Assembly (NCBI GenBank): GCA_002376725.1
Contig: DFOM01000025.1
Location: 1-64,000 of the forward strand
Direction: 5' to 3'
Source of the DNA: Cloacimonetes bacterium UBA3541
GTDB taxonomy: Bacteria; Cloacimonadota; Cloacimonadia; Cloacimonadales; Cloacimonadaceae
Length of the DNA stretch: 64,000 bases
The translations under genes and the position numbers were made by a program. The notes beneath the pieces are model-generated. The model was not told the origin of the DNA. It saw only the letters and a program-made list of their open reading frames with translations, and did no database searches. This document shows positions 36,011 to 46,800 of this stretch, one piece after another (positions within the stretch are counted from its first letter, which is position 1; each line of letters starts with the position of its first letter).

Positions 36011-37435
36011 TTATCTGTTTATAAGCCATTTTTGCACTCGGTCTTTGATTCTTGCTTTCTGTTCTTCAGTTAGCTTATCTTCCAGCAAAACCCGGTTTTC
36101 TGCAGCGGTTTTATTGCCATTAGCTGCCGCTAAAGAGAACCAGAAGTAAGCTTCCTCAAAGTCCTTTTCAATTCCTTCTCCATTAGCATAACAAACTCCT
36201 AAATTACATTGAGCTTGAGCGTGACCCTGTTGAGCGGCTAGACGATACCATTTAACTGCCTCATTAAAGTCCTTTGTTACTCCGATACCGAATTTGTAGC
36301 AAACGCCAAGATTATACTGTGCTCTGGGTTCTCCCTGTTCAGCTGCTAACATATACCAGCGTACTGCTTCTTTTTCATCTTTTTCTACGCCCCGACCATT
36401 TTTGTAACAGACTCCTAAACTGTATTGAGCCTGGGCATTTCCCTGTTCTGCAGCCATTAACCACCAGCGAACTGCTTCTTTATAATCCTGAGGAACTCCA
36501 TCCCCTTGGTAATATTTCATTCCCCATTCATACATTTCATCAGCTGCTGTAGGATATTTGGGAACTTTAGGTAAAGGTTCAGCTGGTTTTAGAAGCTCTT
36601 TGCTATCTGGTTTTTTTGCAGTAGTAAGAGCAGGTGTTATGGCGCTTTCCAGAGACTCTTCCGGATATTCTTCTTTATGAGAATTTAATTCTGCCGTAGA
36701 AATGGGAGGAGGAATAATAGTTTCAGGTTTGGCATAATAGATTCCACTTTTTTTGAGCTGTGGGATTTCCATTAAGTTGCCTCTAGTCTTTTGTTCATAT
36801 TCACGGGATAATTGATACCATTTTTCTGCTTCAGATTGGTCTTTAGATATTCCCAGTCCGCGTTCATAGCATACGCCAAGATTATACATAGCATCACTAT
36901 TTCCCTGTTCTGCAGCTCTCAGCCAGCAGGAAACTGCTTGATAATAATTATGCTCAATTCCTTCTCCGGTAAAATATTTAAAACCTAGATTGTTTAGAGC
37001 ATAGGCATTTCCCTGATTAGCTGCTTTTTGATACCACTGAGCTGCTTCAGTTTTGTTTTCTGCAATTCCATAACCATTATCCAGACACCAGCCATATAAA
37101 TATTGAGCATCTGGATTCCCCTGACGTGCAGCAATCCGCCACCAGCGTGCTGCTTCAACAGCATTTTTCTCAATTCCTTCGCCTCTAAAATAACACCAAC
37201 CCAAATCACATTGGGCAGCAGAATTTCCGTTATCCGCAGCTAAGGCTAGCCATTTTACAGCTTCTTGCAAATTGCGAGGAACTATCTTTCCCTCATAATA
37301 GATTCTACCCAGCTCATATTGAGCATCAGTATTTCCATTTTTAGCAGCGAAGAATAAATTATCTATGTAACTACTCTGGGCATAAAGAGTTAGACATAAT
37401 AGTAGAGCGATAGCCACTAATATAAATTTATGCAT
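36011..37435 (-). CDS. Exported Sel1-repeat protein
   Basis: This is a secreted solenoid protein for protein-protein binding. The 474 residues start with a signal peptide (1-19) and contain nine Sel1-like repeats of about 36 residues in two blocks: five near 25-210 and four near 300-455. Each has the motif A-x-x-Q-G-N-x-x-A-Q-x-x-L-G-x-x-Y-x-x-G-x-G. A 90-residue Pro/Lys/Glu linker separates the blocks. The partner is unknown. A TTGACA promoter lies just upstream on the same strand. Confidence 0.9.
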   Translation of the reverse strand: MHKFILVAIALLLCLTLYAQSSYIDNLFFAAKNGNTDAQYELGRIYYEGKIVPRNLQEAVKWLALAADNGNSAAQCDLGWCYFRGEGIEKNAVEAARWWRIAARQGNPDAQYLYGWCLDNGYGIAENKTEAAQWYQKAANQGNAYALNNLGFKYFTGEGIEHNYYQAVSCWLRAAEQGNSDAMYNLGVCYERGLGISKDQSEAEKWYQLSREYEQKTRGNLMEIPQLKKSGIYYAKPETIIPPPISTAELNSHKEEYPEESLESAITPALTTAKKPDSKELLKPAEPLPKVPKYPTAADEMYEWGMKYYQGDGVPQDYKEAVRWWLMAAEQGNAQAQYSLGVCYKNGRGVEKDEKEAVRWYMLAAEQGEPRAQYNLGVCYKFGIGVTKDFNEAVKWYRLAAQQGHAQAQCNLGVCYANGEGIEKDFEEAYFWFSLAAANGNKTAAENRVLLEDKLTEEQKARIKDRVQKWLINR

Positions 37436-37462
37436 CTGGATACCTCCTCATCTCAACTAAGT

Positions 37463-37491
37463 TTGTTATTATAAATAAAACATTTTGTCAA
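37463..37491 (-). promoter_or_regulatory. Predicted promoter of the Sel1-repeat gene
   Basis: TTGACA on the minus strand (37491-37486), 17 bases, then TAACAA (37468-37463); ATG at 37435. Confidence 0.4.
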
Positions 37492-37667
37492 GAGAGAACA
37501 TAATATCAGTTGGAATCTATTTCACAACCGAAAATCTTAAAACTAGGGGATTTATTACTATGTCAAAGTTAATAGTTAAGGCAACTCTATAGAAGTTTTT
37601 TATCTAATTTCTTTCAGAAAGTTATATTAGCTTGTCCAATAACTAACATCAAGTTAAAGATATCCTC

Positions 37668-37997
37668 TCAGAATGCAATACTTAGCCCTCTTTCTTTTCT
37701 ATAAAAAACCAGCATCTGAGGCATCTCATCTACATCGTCTCTAATTTCATAATCACTGGCGGGAGAAATTTCCCTCAAAATTATCCTATTTTAGGATGGA
37801 AATAAACATAAATTGGTATGAGTAATGTACAAACCATTTTCTACGATAAGAGCATTAAGGTTCTCGGGAGTCATTAAAGATTTCATAAAAACGAGAACAA
37901 AGTAGGTAAAATATTCCTCCAGTTCTTCACGCGTTCTGCCATAAAGCCAGTTAGAAAAGTTGAGGTTTTTGCCCTAGACAATATTAGTAAACATCAT
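37668..37997 (-). pseudogene. Short gene broken by two in-frame stop codons
   Basis: From ATGATG at 37997 the frame reads 7 residues, a TAG (37976-37974), then coding-quality sequence (NWLYGRTREELEEYF ... MKSLMTPENLNALIVENGLY), a TAA (37793-37791), then again coding-quality sequence (REISPASDYEIRDDVDEMPQ, LVFYRKERGL) to a TGA at 37670-37668, 107 residues over all. The start overlaps the stop of another short frame (ATGA at about 37994), whose last 40 residues (YLLEERADSASLKYYSKGFL ...) also look coding. I recognise no family. It is probably the decayed end of an older operon. Confidence 0.5.
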
Positions 37998-38117
37998 TGC
38001 TCATCATAAACATTGCAAGGCATAGTAGAATATGTGTCTACGGGCAAAAAACCTTTACTATAATATTTGAGGCTAGCAGAATCGGCTCTTTCTTCTAGCA
38101 AATAGATATTCTTAACC

Positions 38118-40664
38118 TTATTTAAGTAACAACATTTTTTTAGTACAGCTATAATTCTTGCATTGCATCTGATAGAAAAAGACACCACTGGATACTGGTT
38201 TATAATGATTGTCTTTGCCATCCCAGACTATCTTATAATGTCCAGGTGTTTTAACTTCATCTACTAGAGTTTTAATTAGCTGTCCCTTTATATCGTAAAT
38301 ATTAATTTTTACTGCTGAACATTCTTTAATATCATAATAGATTATTGTCTCAGGATTGAAAGGATTGGGTGTATTTCCCAGAAGTTCCGTTCTAGCAACA
38401 GGGATATTTTCATCCTGGATTGAGGTTTCTTGAAGAATGAAGTTTAAGGGAGTGGTCAATCCTTCCTGAATTAAAACTCCTTCTTGTGTTTGAGGATAAT
38501 AATCTGGATGACTTGCAGTTACACTATGAATACCTACTTCTACCAACATACTATAGGCACCAATTGCATTGGTAGTAACAGTTATATTATTACAAGTTAC
38601 AGTTGCCCCTACTATAGGAGAATTAGAAGTGCTGCGCACAAAACCTGCTAAGGTACCTACAGGTGTAAATAAAGTCATAGAATTGGAGAAAGCTGGCTCG
38701 GACATAACTCCACCTGTATATACAGATTTTACTGCCCAGAAATAAGTGCCATCAGGAAGAATTTCCCAGGCTGTATCAATTATAGATAATTCAGTAATTG
38801 GTTGTTCATTTAGACTTACCCATAAATCCTCATTGTTTGCCTGTCCCTGAAGTAATCGCCATACTTTAAATCCAATCATACTTCTATCACTAAATGTATT
38901 AATATTGATTTCTGGAGCACAAGTTGATAATGCAGGAGGAGTTGAACCTACATAACCTTGAATATTCCAGTTGAAATTGCAATAAGAATTGACAGCAAGT
39001 AAGGTTGTCCATTGATCCTGCCAGAGAATCATATTCCCCAAACCATCTACTGCTGGACCTTCATCAAAGCCGGCATAAGCAGGATTAGTTCCTGTATTAT
39101 CACATAGATATCCAATCCAGAGTTCCTCGTTTCCTGTGATAAAAATAGGGGTGTTTAGCATAATTGTGTTCCAGGCATTTAGAACCGGTATAATCGGCTG
39201 ACTTAGTACTAAGGGACCAGGACCAAGAGCATTACCACCTAGCCAGATATGCACAACAAAATTACCGCCCATTGCTGGCCATATTTTAACTGCTTGTAAA
39301 TAACCTCCAGCATAGGCAGCTAAGGAATCAGCAGGAAAACGCGCTGCAACTTCAAAATTAGCAGAACCCGCAGTACCAAAAGAACTATTATTTTGTCCGG
39401 AATCATAATGTATCCATCCTTCTTCTGGGACTAGAGGTTCCCGCCAGCTTATCAGTATCGCTGCACCATTATTGATTTCAGTAGCGGTCACATTTGCTGG
39501 ACTATATGCCATTTCATTGAGGAGGATATCTCCCATATTAAGATTAGTTGAGCCAACTATTACTTCTCCATTTAAAATCTGATATCCAGGCGCTGTAATA
39601 GTATAACTATAGGTTTGATTAGCGTATACACTATAAAATATAAAGTTACCTTGAGCATCAGTTGTTGTAGTATAATCTGCATATCCAATAAAAGAAATAG
39701 TAGCATTGGCAATACCTACATTGGGAGCATCACTTCCTACTATCCTACCCTCCACGCTTACTTCAGGTAATCCCAGGAGAGCAAAATTTTGCGTAGTTGA
39801 TTGTCCAGCAAGAATAGTTACAATATGAGTTTGGGGACTGTAACCTATTTTAGAAGCGGTAATAGTATAAGTTCCAGGGTGGAGATAAAGGAAACTATAA
39901 TTGCCATTTGAGTCCGTAATTCTATATAAAGGAGTATCTTCCATTTGAACTCTTGCACCATCTAGTGGCAAACCCGATGAACTAACATTTCCATTCAAAC
40001 TTCCCATTCCATCTACATTTATAAGAAAAGTTGTCTTAGGGAAAAGACCTATTACTCCTGTAGGAGGAGGATTATCTGGGAAAATTTGAGTATTATTATT
40101 ATAAGTTACCATAGAACGGCTGTCTCCATTAATTTGACAAGCAAATAGGTCCTGAGTCATCCAGTAATAATCTTCTTCCCAGGGGCGATGCACCATCATA
40201 ACCAGATTACCCCCTCCATAATTATAAGGATTTGTAAGATGAATAGTTATAGTATTAATTCCCGAGGGATAATCTACATTTTCAGAAAAAACCTGGGTTA
40301 ATTGAGATGCTGGAATCCAACCACCTGTAAGGTCTTCTGCTAAAGTTTCACCTAACCAAATATGGGTTGGTTTATCAGTTAAAGTGCTTTCAAAATTATT
40401 GTAAAATGTTATATCCGTTATAGTCCCTGCAGCATTTATCTCCGTAGCTAGATAAATCGTTTCAAATAAACTTGTTCTATAGGACATATCTACAGGGACT
40501 CTACCCAAAAGATTACCTGCTCCGATTGTTACGGAAATCTGGTTTCTATATCCAGAATCTGTCTTATTGGAGCTAATATTTGCACATAATCCGATTGGTA
40601 ATATTAATAGTGCCAACATTATTAACACCTTTGAGAAATTAAGAAAATGTCTTTTCATCTTCAT
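38118..40664 (-). CDS. Secreted multi-domain surface protein with FlgD/type-A-like sorting tail
   Basis: This is an 848-residue exported protein. After the signal peptide (about 1-29) come a beta module (about 40-200; VGAGNLLGRVPVDM ... FYNNFESTLTDKPTHIWLGE) that also occurs twice in the adjacent giant protein, two carboxypeptidase-regulatory-like beta domains (about 205-390), a fibronectin-type module (about 393-645) split by an inserted beta domain of about 190 residues, another regulatory-like domain (about 665-755), and a C-terminal tail NTPNPFNPETIIYYDIK ... VSSGVFFYQM with a Lys-rich end. The tail is the FlgD-Ig-like export or sorting signal common in Cloacimonadota and related phyla. 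Confidence 0.88.
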   Translation of the reverse strand: MKMKRHFLNFSKVLIMLALLILPIGLCANISSNKTDSGYRNQISVTIGAGNLLGRVPVDMSYRTSLFETIYLATEINAAGTITDITFYNNFESTLTDKPTHIWLGETLAEDLTGGWIPASQLTQVFSENVDYPSGINTITIHLTNPYNYGGGNLVMMVHRPWEEDYYWMTQDLFACQINGDSRSMVTYNNNTQIFPDNPPPTGVIGLFPKTTFLINVDGMGSLNGNVSSSGLPLDGARVQMEDTPLYRITDSNGNYSFLYLHPGTYTITASKIGYSPQTHIVTILAGQSTTQNFALLGLPEVSVEGRIVGSDAPNVGIANATISFIGYADYTTTTDAQGNFIFYSVYANQTYSYTITAPGYQILNGEVIVGSTNLNMGDILLNEMAYSPANVTATEINNGAAILISWREPLVPEEGWIHYDSGQNNSSFGTAGSANFEVAARFPADSLAAYAGGYLQAVKIWPAMGGNFVVHIWLGGNALGPGPLVLSQPIIPVLNAWNTIMLNTPIFITGNEELWIGYLCDNTGTNPAYAGFDEGPAVDGLGNMILWQDQWTTLLAVNSYCNFNWNIQGYVGSTPPALSTCAPEININTFSDRSMIGFKVWRLLQGQANNEDLWVSLNEQPITELSIIDTAWEILPDGTYFWAVKSVYTGGVMSEPAFSNSMTLFTPVGTLAGFVRSTSNSPIVGATVTCNNITVTTNAIGAYSMLVEVGIHSVTASHPDYYPQTQEGVLIQEGLTTPLNFILQETSIQDENIPVARTELLGNTPNPFNPETIIYYDIKECSAVKINIYDIKGQLIKTLVDEVKTPGHYKIVWDGKDNHYKPVSSGVFFYQMQCKNYSCTKKMLLLK

Positions 40665-40773
40665 CCTCCTTTATTAAATTATAATTATGTGATGCACAAT
40701 TATTGAACCAATATAGATTAAATATAAGGTTTTGGGGGGAAATCAAAATCCCGTATAAAATCAAGTAATATAA

Positions 40774-40803
40774 AGCCCCGGAAGGAGTTAACATTCCGGG
40801 GCT
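40774..40803. terminator. GC-rich hairpin between the two giant surface genes
   Basis: A perfect 10-bp stem (AGCCCCGGAA / TTCCGGGGCT) with a 10-base loop lies 21 bases after the stop of the 2071-residue gene. The minus-strand side runs into TTATATTA, a poor T tract, so termination may be partial, allowing some readthrough into the 848-residue gene. Confidence 0.75.
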
Positions 40804-40823
40804 ATGTTTTATGTAGAAACGGA

Positions 40824-43800
40824 TTATTTCATCATAATCATTTTCTTAGTGTTGCTGTACTTACCAGCGTTCATCTTATAGAAATAGACTCCACTGGATA
40901 CAGGCTGATTATGACTATCTCTTCCGTTCCAGACTACTGAATAATTACCTGCTGTCTTGACCTCATTCACTAAGGTACGAACCAGCTGTCCCTTGAGATT
41001 ATAAACCTCAATAGTGACAGGTACTGTTTCTTTTACACTGTAGCGAATAGTGGTCTCCGGATTGAAAGGATTGGGATAGTTACCCTGCAGCTCTGTTGCC
41101 AGAACTGGAACCGTAGGATCTTCTAGAGGTGTGGCTTCTACAGTAACATCATCTAATAGGAAGATAAAGGCATCATTAGATACACACTGAATACCGATAT
41201 ATGCATTTTCAGGTTGTCCATCAATTGCATAGGTATATTCTGTCCATACTGCAGGAGCTTCTATATAGTTAGGTCCACTGATGATAGTGAAATTGCTCGG
41301 ATTAGTTCCAGTGGTAGAGACACCTACTTTAAATCTTTCCATTCCATAATCGGTCACATAAGAGCGTGCCCAGAAGGTTATTTGAGTAGGACGATGTAGT
41401 ACCGGAGTAATCAACCAGTCATTATTAGGAGGAGAAGTTGCAGCAAAAGAAGCCGCTATTTTAGTACCGGTATGAGTTACATCTGTAGCAGTAAGTGGAG
41501 GAGCTGTAGCTGAGGGCACAAAGATGATGTATGCCATAGGAGCATAGCAATTGGGGAAGCTTACTCCACTGATGCCATAAGTAGCACTCAGGTCTACATC
41601 AACACAGGTCCAGGGTGCAAAGGTTAGAGCAAAGTTCTCATAGGTTTCAAAACTATCCTCCAGTATAATAATTGTACTGCTGGGAGGAAGTATAAAGTTA
41701 ACGGTGGTAGTCTGACCAGTTACCACTATCACATTATCCTGAGTAACTGAATCATAACCTGTTGCACTGGCGGTCACACTATGAGTTCCTGCAGGAACTT
41801 GCATGCTATAGGCTCCACTGGTATTAGTGGTAGCTGTAACATCTCCACAGGTTACCGTAGCTCCCATTATAGGTGCATTCTGCTGATTCTTAACTGTTCC
41901 CGCAATAGTTCCTATCTCAGTTATTTTAGGTAAGGCAATGGAGAAAGCGGGATTAGATAAAGCTCCACCAGTATAAACCGCTTTTACTGCCCACTTATAC
42001 ATTCCATCGGGAACTGAGCCCCAACCATAATCTTGATAGGCGGTAGCAGTTATAACATCTGTGGTAAGGAGAGTCCAGGCACTTTCATTGGTCTCCTGTC
42101 CTTGCAGTAAACGCCAGACCTTGTAACCGTTAAGGACTCTATCATTTCTCATTATCGGTTCTTGAACTATTTGACGAGTGCTCTGTATGATAGAAGTATT
42201 AGCCCTAGCACGACTAGTAGGTAGTTGTGGTGTAACTATTTGAGGTTCCCGATCTGCCACATCATTAGCACTTACACGAGTCAATGTATTGATGGGGAAA
42301 TGAATAGTTTCTTTAGCATTCCCGACGGTGACATCATCTACAAACCAGACATACCACATTCCATCATTAGAGGGTGGATCTTCGGCATGCCAGGCAAGCT
42401 TAATCTGCTGTCCAGCATAAGAATCCAAATCAATTACGATGGGTGTGGCATAATAGTTCCAGCCACCAGTTAAAGTACTGGCATCCCAGAGCACAGTCCA
42501 GGTATTACCATTATCGGTGGAAATTTTGATATAATAGTGATCTCCATTGGTGCTGCCCAGATAGACATAGCTCCAGAAGGTTAAAGTACCACCGGGGCAG
42601 ACGAATTGTGGAGTAATCAACCATTCATCTTGATGATTCCAATCCCACCACATTGCAGCCTGATAGCTTCCACCATGAGGTGGAACAGCAGGTGTTAAAG
42701 CAATAGTTCCTGCTTGACACCAGGTAGGTAAGATACCTGCACCTACAGGGGGACCATTATCCGTTATAATCTGAGACCAATCTGTGGGTGGGAAAGTAGT
42801 TCCTTCAAAGCCTTCTGTAATATTAGTACCTGTTCCAGGTGCCATCCAGGTAAGGTTAACCAAATCCTGATTAACTTCTGTAGCTTGAACTGCTGCAGGT
42901 GGAAGAGTTATTTCGGTCAGGACAAAGTTTACCGTAGTAGTCTGAAGTCCTACAATATTTACTCCTGTTTGAGTTGCGGTTTGATATCCTGGTTTTGAAC
43001 AGGTTACGGTATATGTGCCTTGATAGACGCTGAAAGAATATACACCTTGAGCATTGGAAGTACCACTATATTCACCAGCTGTGATAGTGGCTCCTTCAAT
43101 AGGTACATTAGTACCGAACTCAGTTACGGTCCCAGTCAAAGTACCCATCATACCCTTATGTATTTCATTAGAAAAGGCTGCAGGTGAAAGTACATTATTT
43201 GTGTATACTGCTTTAACAGCAAATCTATAGACACCAGAAGGAAGAGGTGCCCAGCTGTTATCTACATAGCTCGTATTAGTTATAGTAGTAGGAGTTAAAG
43301 GAGTCCAGAGGTTTTCATTGCTCTGATCAGCTGATAGCAGACGATATACCTTATAACCAGTGAGAACACGGTTATCTCTGGTTACATTATATACCACATC
43401 ATTGCTTTCTCTTAAAATAGGAGAATTTGCCAGAGCACGGCTTGCTGGACGATCAGGAATTGCCAGTAGCGGAGTGCTGGATTGAGAGTCACTTGCACTT
43501 ACCCGGGTTAAACTGCTTGTCGGGAATCTTAAGATTTCTTTGGCGTTACCAACGCTTACATCATCTACGAACCAGACATACCACATTCCATCAGCTGAGG
43601 GTGGATCATCGGCATGCCAGGCAAGCTTAATCTGCTGTCCGGCATAGTTTGAAAGAGGAACAACTATGGGTGTGGCATAATAATTCCAGCCACCAGTTAA
43701 AGTACTGGCATCCCAGAGCACAGTCCAGGTATTACCATTATCGGTGGAAACTTTGATATAATAGTGATCTCCATTGGTGCTACCCAGATAGACATAGCTC

Positions 43801-46800
43801 CAGAAGGTTAAATCAGCATCTGCAGGACAGATAAACTGAGGTGTAATTAGCCATTCATCTTGATGATTATAATCCCACCACATTGCAGCTTGATAGCTTC
43901 CACTATGAGGAGGAACAGCAGGTGTTAAGGCAATAGTTCCCGCTTGACACCAGGTAGGTAAGATACCTGCACCAACAGGGGGACCATTATCCGTTATAAT
44001 CTGAGACCAGTTTTCCGGTGGGAAGAGAGTCCCTTCAAAACCTTCACTAATATTCTCTCCAGGAGTAGGTATATTCCAGGTTATTGTGACATTAGTACCA
44101 TCAGTGGCTTCAGTGGCAACCACATGAGAAGGTGGAAATGCCATCTCATTAACAACTATATCTCCCATATTAACATCAGTAGTACCTACTACTACTTGTC
44201 CTGTAGCATTTTGATATCCCGTTGCATGAGCTACATAGTCATAAGTATGACTGGCATAGACATTAGTGATAGTGAAATTACCCGTGTTATTGGTGGTAGC
44301 TTGATAACTCTCATAACCACTTAAGCTAATTGTCGCATCAGCAAGTCCTACGGTTGGTTGATCACTTCCTACTATGCGACCGGTTACCGTTACTTGAGGT
44401 AGTAGAGAAAGTGTAAAGTTAGTAGTTACAGTTTGATCTTCAATTACTGTCACCGTGTTTGTCACTTCAGTATATCCATGTTTTGATGCCGTAACTTGAC
44501 GCACACCTTGAGCAACATAGGGGAAAGTGAAGGTTCCATCCGCACCTGTGGTATAGCTCAAGTTAGTTTCTTCAACCACAACAGTAGCACCAGCAAGAGG
44601 AACATCACCAGGTCCATAAACAGTGCCATTAATAGCTCCCAATCCTTCAGTTATAAACATAAAGGTAGCCATTGGGAACATAGCTGTAGGTGTCGCGGTA
44701 GGTGGATTGGCAGGATCATAATCTGTACTATCACTATAGACATTGCGGGTACGATTAGACACTGTCCCAGTCTGAGTGCGGAATACATCGGAGGAACTAT
44801 ACCAACTCGTGTCCATTGGACGCTCAACCATCACTACCAGATTTCCACCACCATAAGGATAGGGGGTAGTAAGATGAATCAATATATTGTTTGGTCCACT
44901 GGGATAGTTCACATTTCCGCTGAATACCTGGGTTAATTGAGTAGATGGTATCCACCCAGCAGAAAGATCAGTTTGTGTGGTCTCTCCTACCCAGATATTG
45001 GTTGGTTTATTAGGTAGATTGCTTGAGAAGTTGTTATAGAATTGAATATCAGTAAGCAGACCGCCAATATTGAGTTCTGAAGCAAGATATATCGTTTCAA
45101 ATAAAGAGTTATAATAGAAGAAATCCATTGGCATACGTCCAGTACTATTTCCTGTTCCAACGGTTATGGCGACTGTACCTTCGGGGTAAACATTGACATT
45201 TAGATGTGGTGTCTGATTGTTAGTGGCTATTTCATCACCTGTCATCTCAACTTCACCATAGATATAGGTAGCTCCTGTTGCAGTGGGAGTCCAGTTAATA
45301 GTGAAATCCAAAGTCTGAAGAGAGTTTATAGTTACTCCTGCGGCCGAACCAAGCAGAACACCGCCTTCCTTCATCAATTTAACCGTATAATTGCTTTGAA
45401 CTGCAGTCCCATTGTTCTTGACTGTGATAGTATAGGGTGTAGCCGCGCCAACACTGGGAGTAGTATTACCACTGATACTTAAGCAACCTAAATCATTTAC
45501 AATAGCTTGTCCAGTATAGAAGATAGTAGTCTTAGGAAACTGTCCAGATGGGGTAGTGCCAGCTGGAGGATTGGCAGGATCATAGGGGGTGCTATCACTT
45601 TGAACTTTTAAAGCACGGGCTGTTCCAATAGTCTGAGCCTGGAAGTTATCGGAGGAAGAATAATACTGAGTATCCATTGGTCTCTCAACCATCATTACCA
45701 GATTGCCCGGGGTATGCATATAGGGTGTTTGTAGTGGTATAGTAATGGTATTAGCTCCGGAAGGATAGGTAATATTACCATCAAATACCAGAGTCAATTG
45801 AGTGGAGGGTATCCATCCCCCACTAAGGTCTGCCTGATTAGTTGTACCTAACCAAATCTTGGTTGGCTTATCAGGTAGATTGGTTACAAAGTTGTTATAG
45901 AAAGCTAAGGAAGTTATGGTTCCACTGACAAAGCCCAGTTCATCTGGATAAAACAGACATTCAAATAGAGAATTCTTCCAGTAGAAATCCATAGGAACAC
46001 GAGCTGATTCATTACCTGTACCAATGGTTACCGCTTGGACTCCTGCAGGTTGTACGGTAATATTTAATGGTGGTGTCTGGTCATTAGTAGTATTCTCATC
46101 ACCAGCTAAGACTACCTTGCCATAAAGAACACCAGGACCTGCAGTAGATGGAGTCCAGGGGATAGTAAAGGTTAGAATCTCTCCAGCTTGAATAGGAGTT
46201 CCATTTACTGATCCGATTTCCTGAGTGCCCAATAACAGTTTTACCTGATAGGTAGTTTGTGGATTTGAACCACGATTGCGAACAGTTATGGTATAATCAT
46301 AGCTCTGACCAGCTGTAGGAGTAGTATTACCAGTAATGGAAAGAGCAGCTAAATCGTTAGGAGCAGGTGCTACGGGATTAAATTCATAGATAGTTCCTTC
46401 ACCAGGCCAGGTTGCAACACCATTATTTTCGGTGGTAGTTGAAGCAGTAGCTGGAGTACCTGGTGTTATACTGTAAAACCAACCTGAACCTCCAGGAAGC
46501 ATATTAATGCCAATGGAGGCACTAGGAGAAGTAGGATCACCAGTAGATGAACCATAAACAAAGTCAATTTTACCATTCTCATAAAGCCTAGCTTGCAAAT
46601 TGAAGAAGGTAGTAGCGCTGTACCTCCATTTCAGGTTAGTATATTGAATGGTAAAAATGCGGTTGGGCGCTGTGCCTGAAAGTAGATACTCACAGCTACC
46701 TGCTGCCAGGCTGCAGTCATCCCAAAGAGGGGCTACAACGGGGACATAGGTAGTAGAAGTTAAGTTGTTGGTAAGGTTACTACCAGTCTGAGAAGTACCT

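Noticed and set aside
37994..38221. A minus-strand frame of 75 codons overlapping the end of the 848-residue gene
   Set aside because: The first half is an out-of-frame shadow of the sorting-tail region. The last ~40 codons look coding and are only mentioned as part of the decayed locus.
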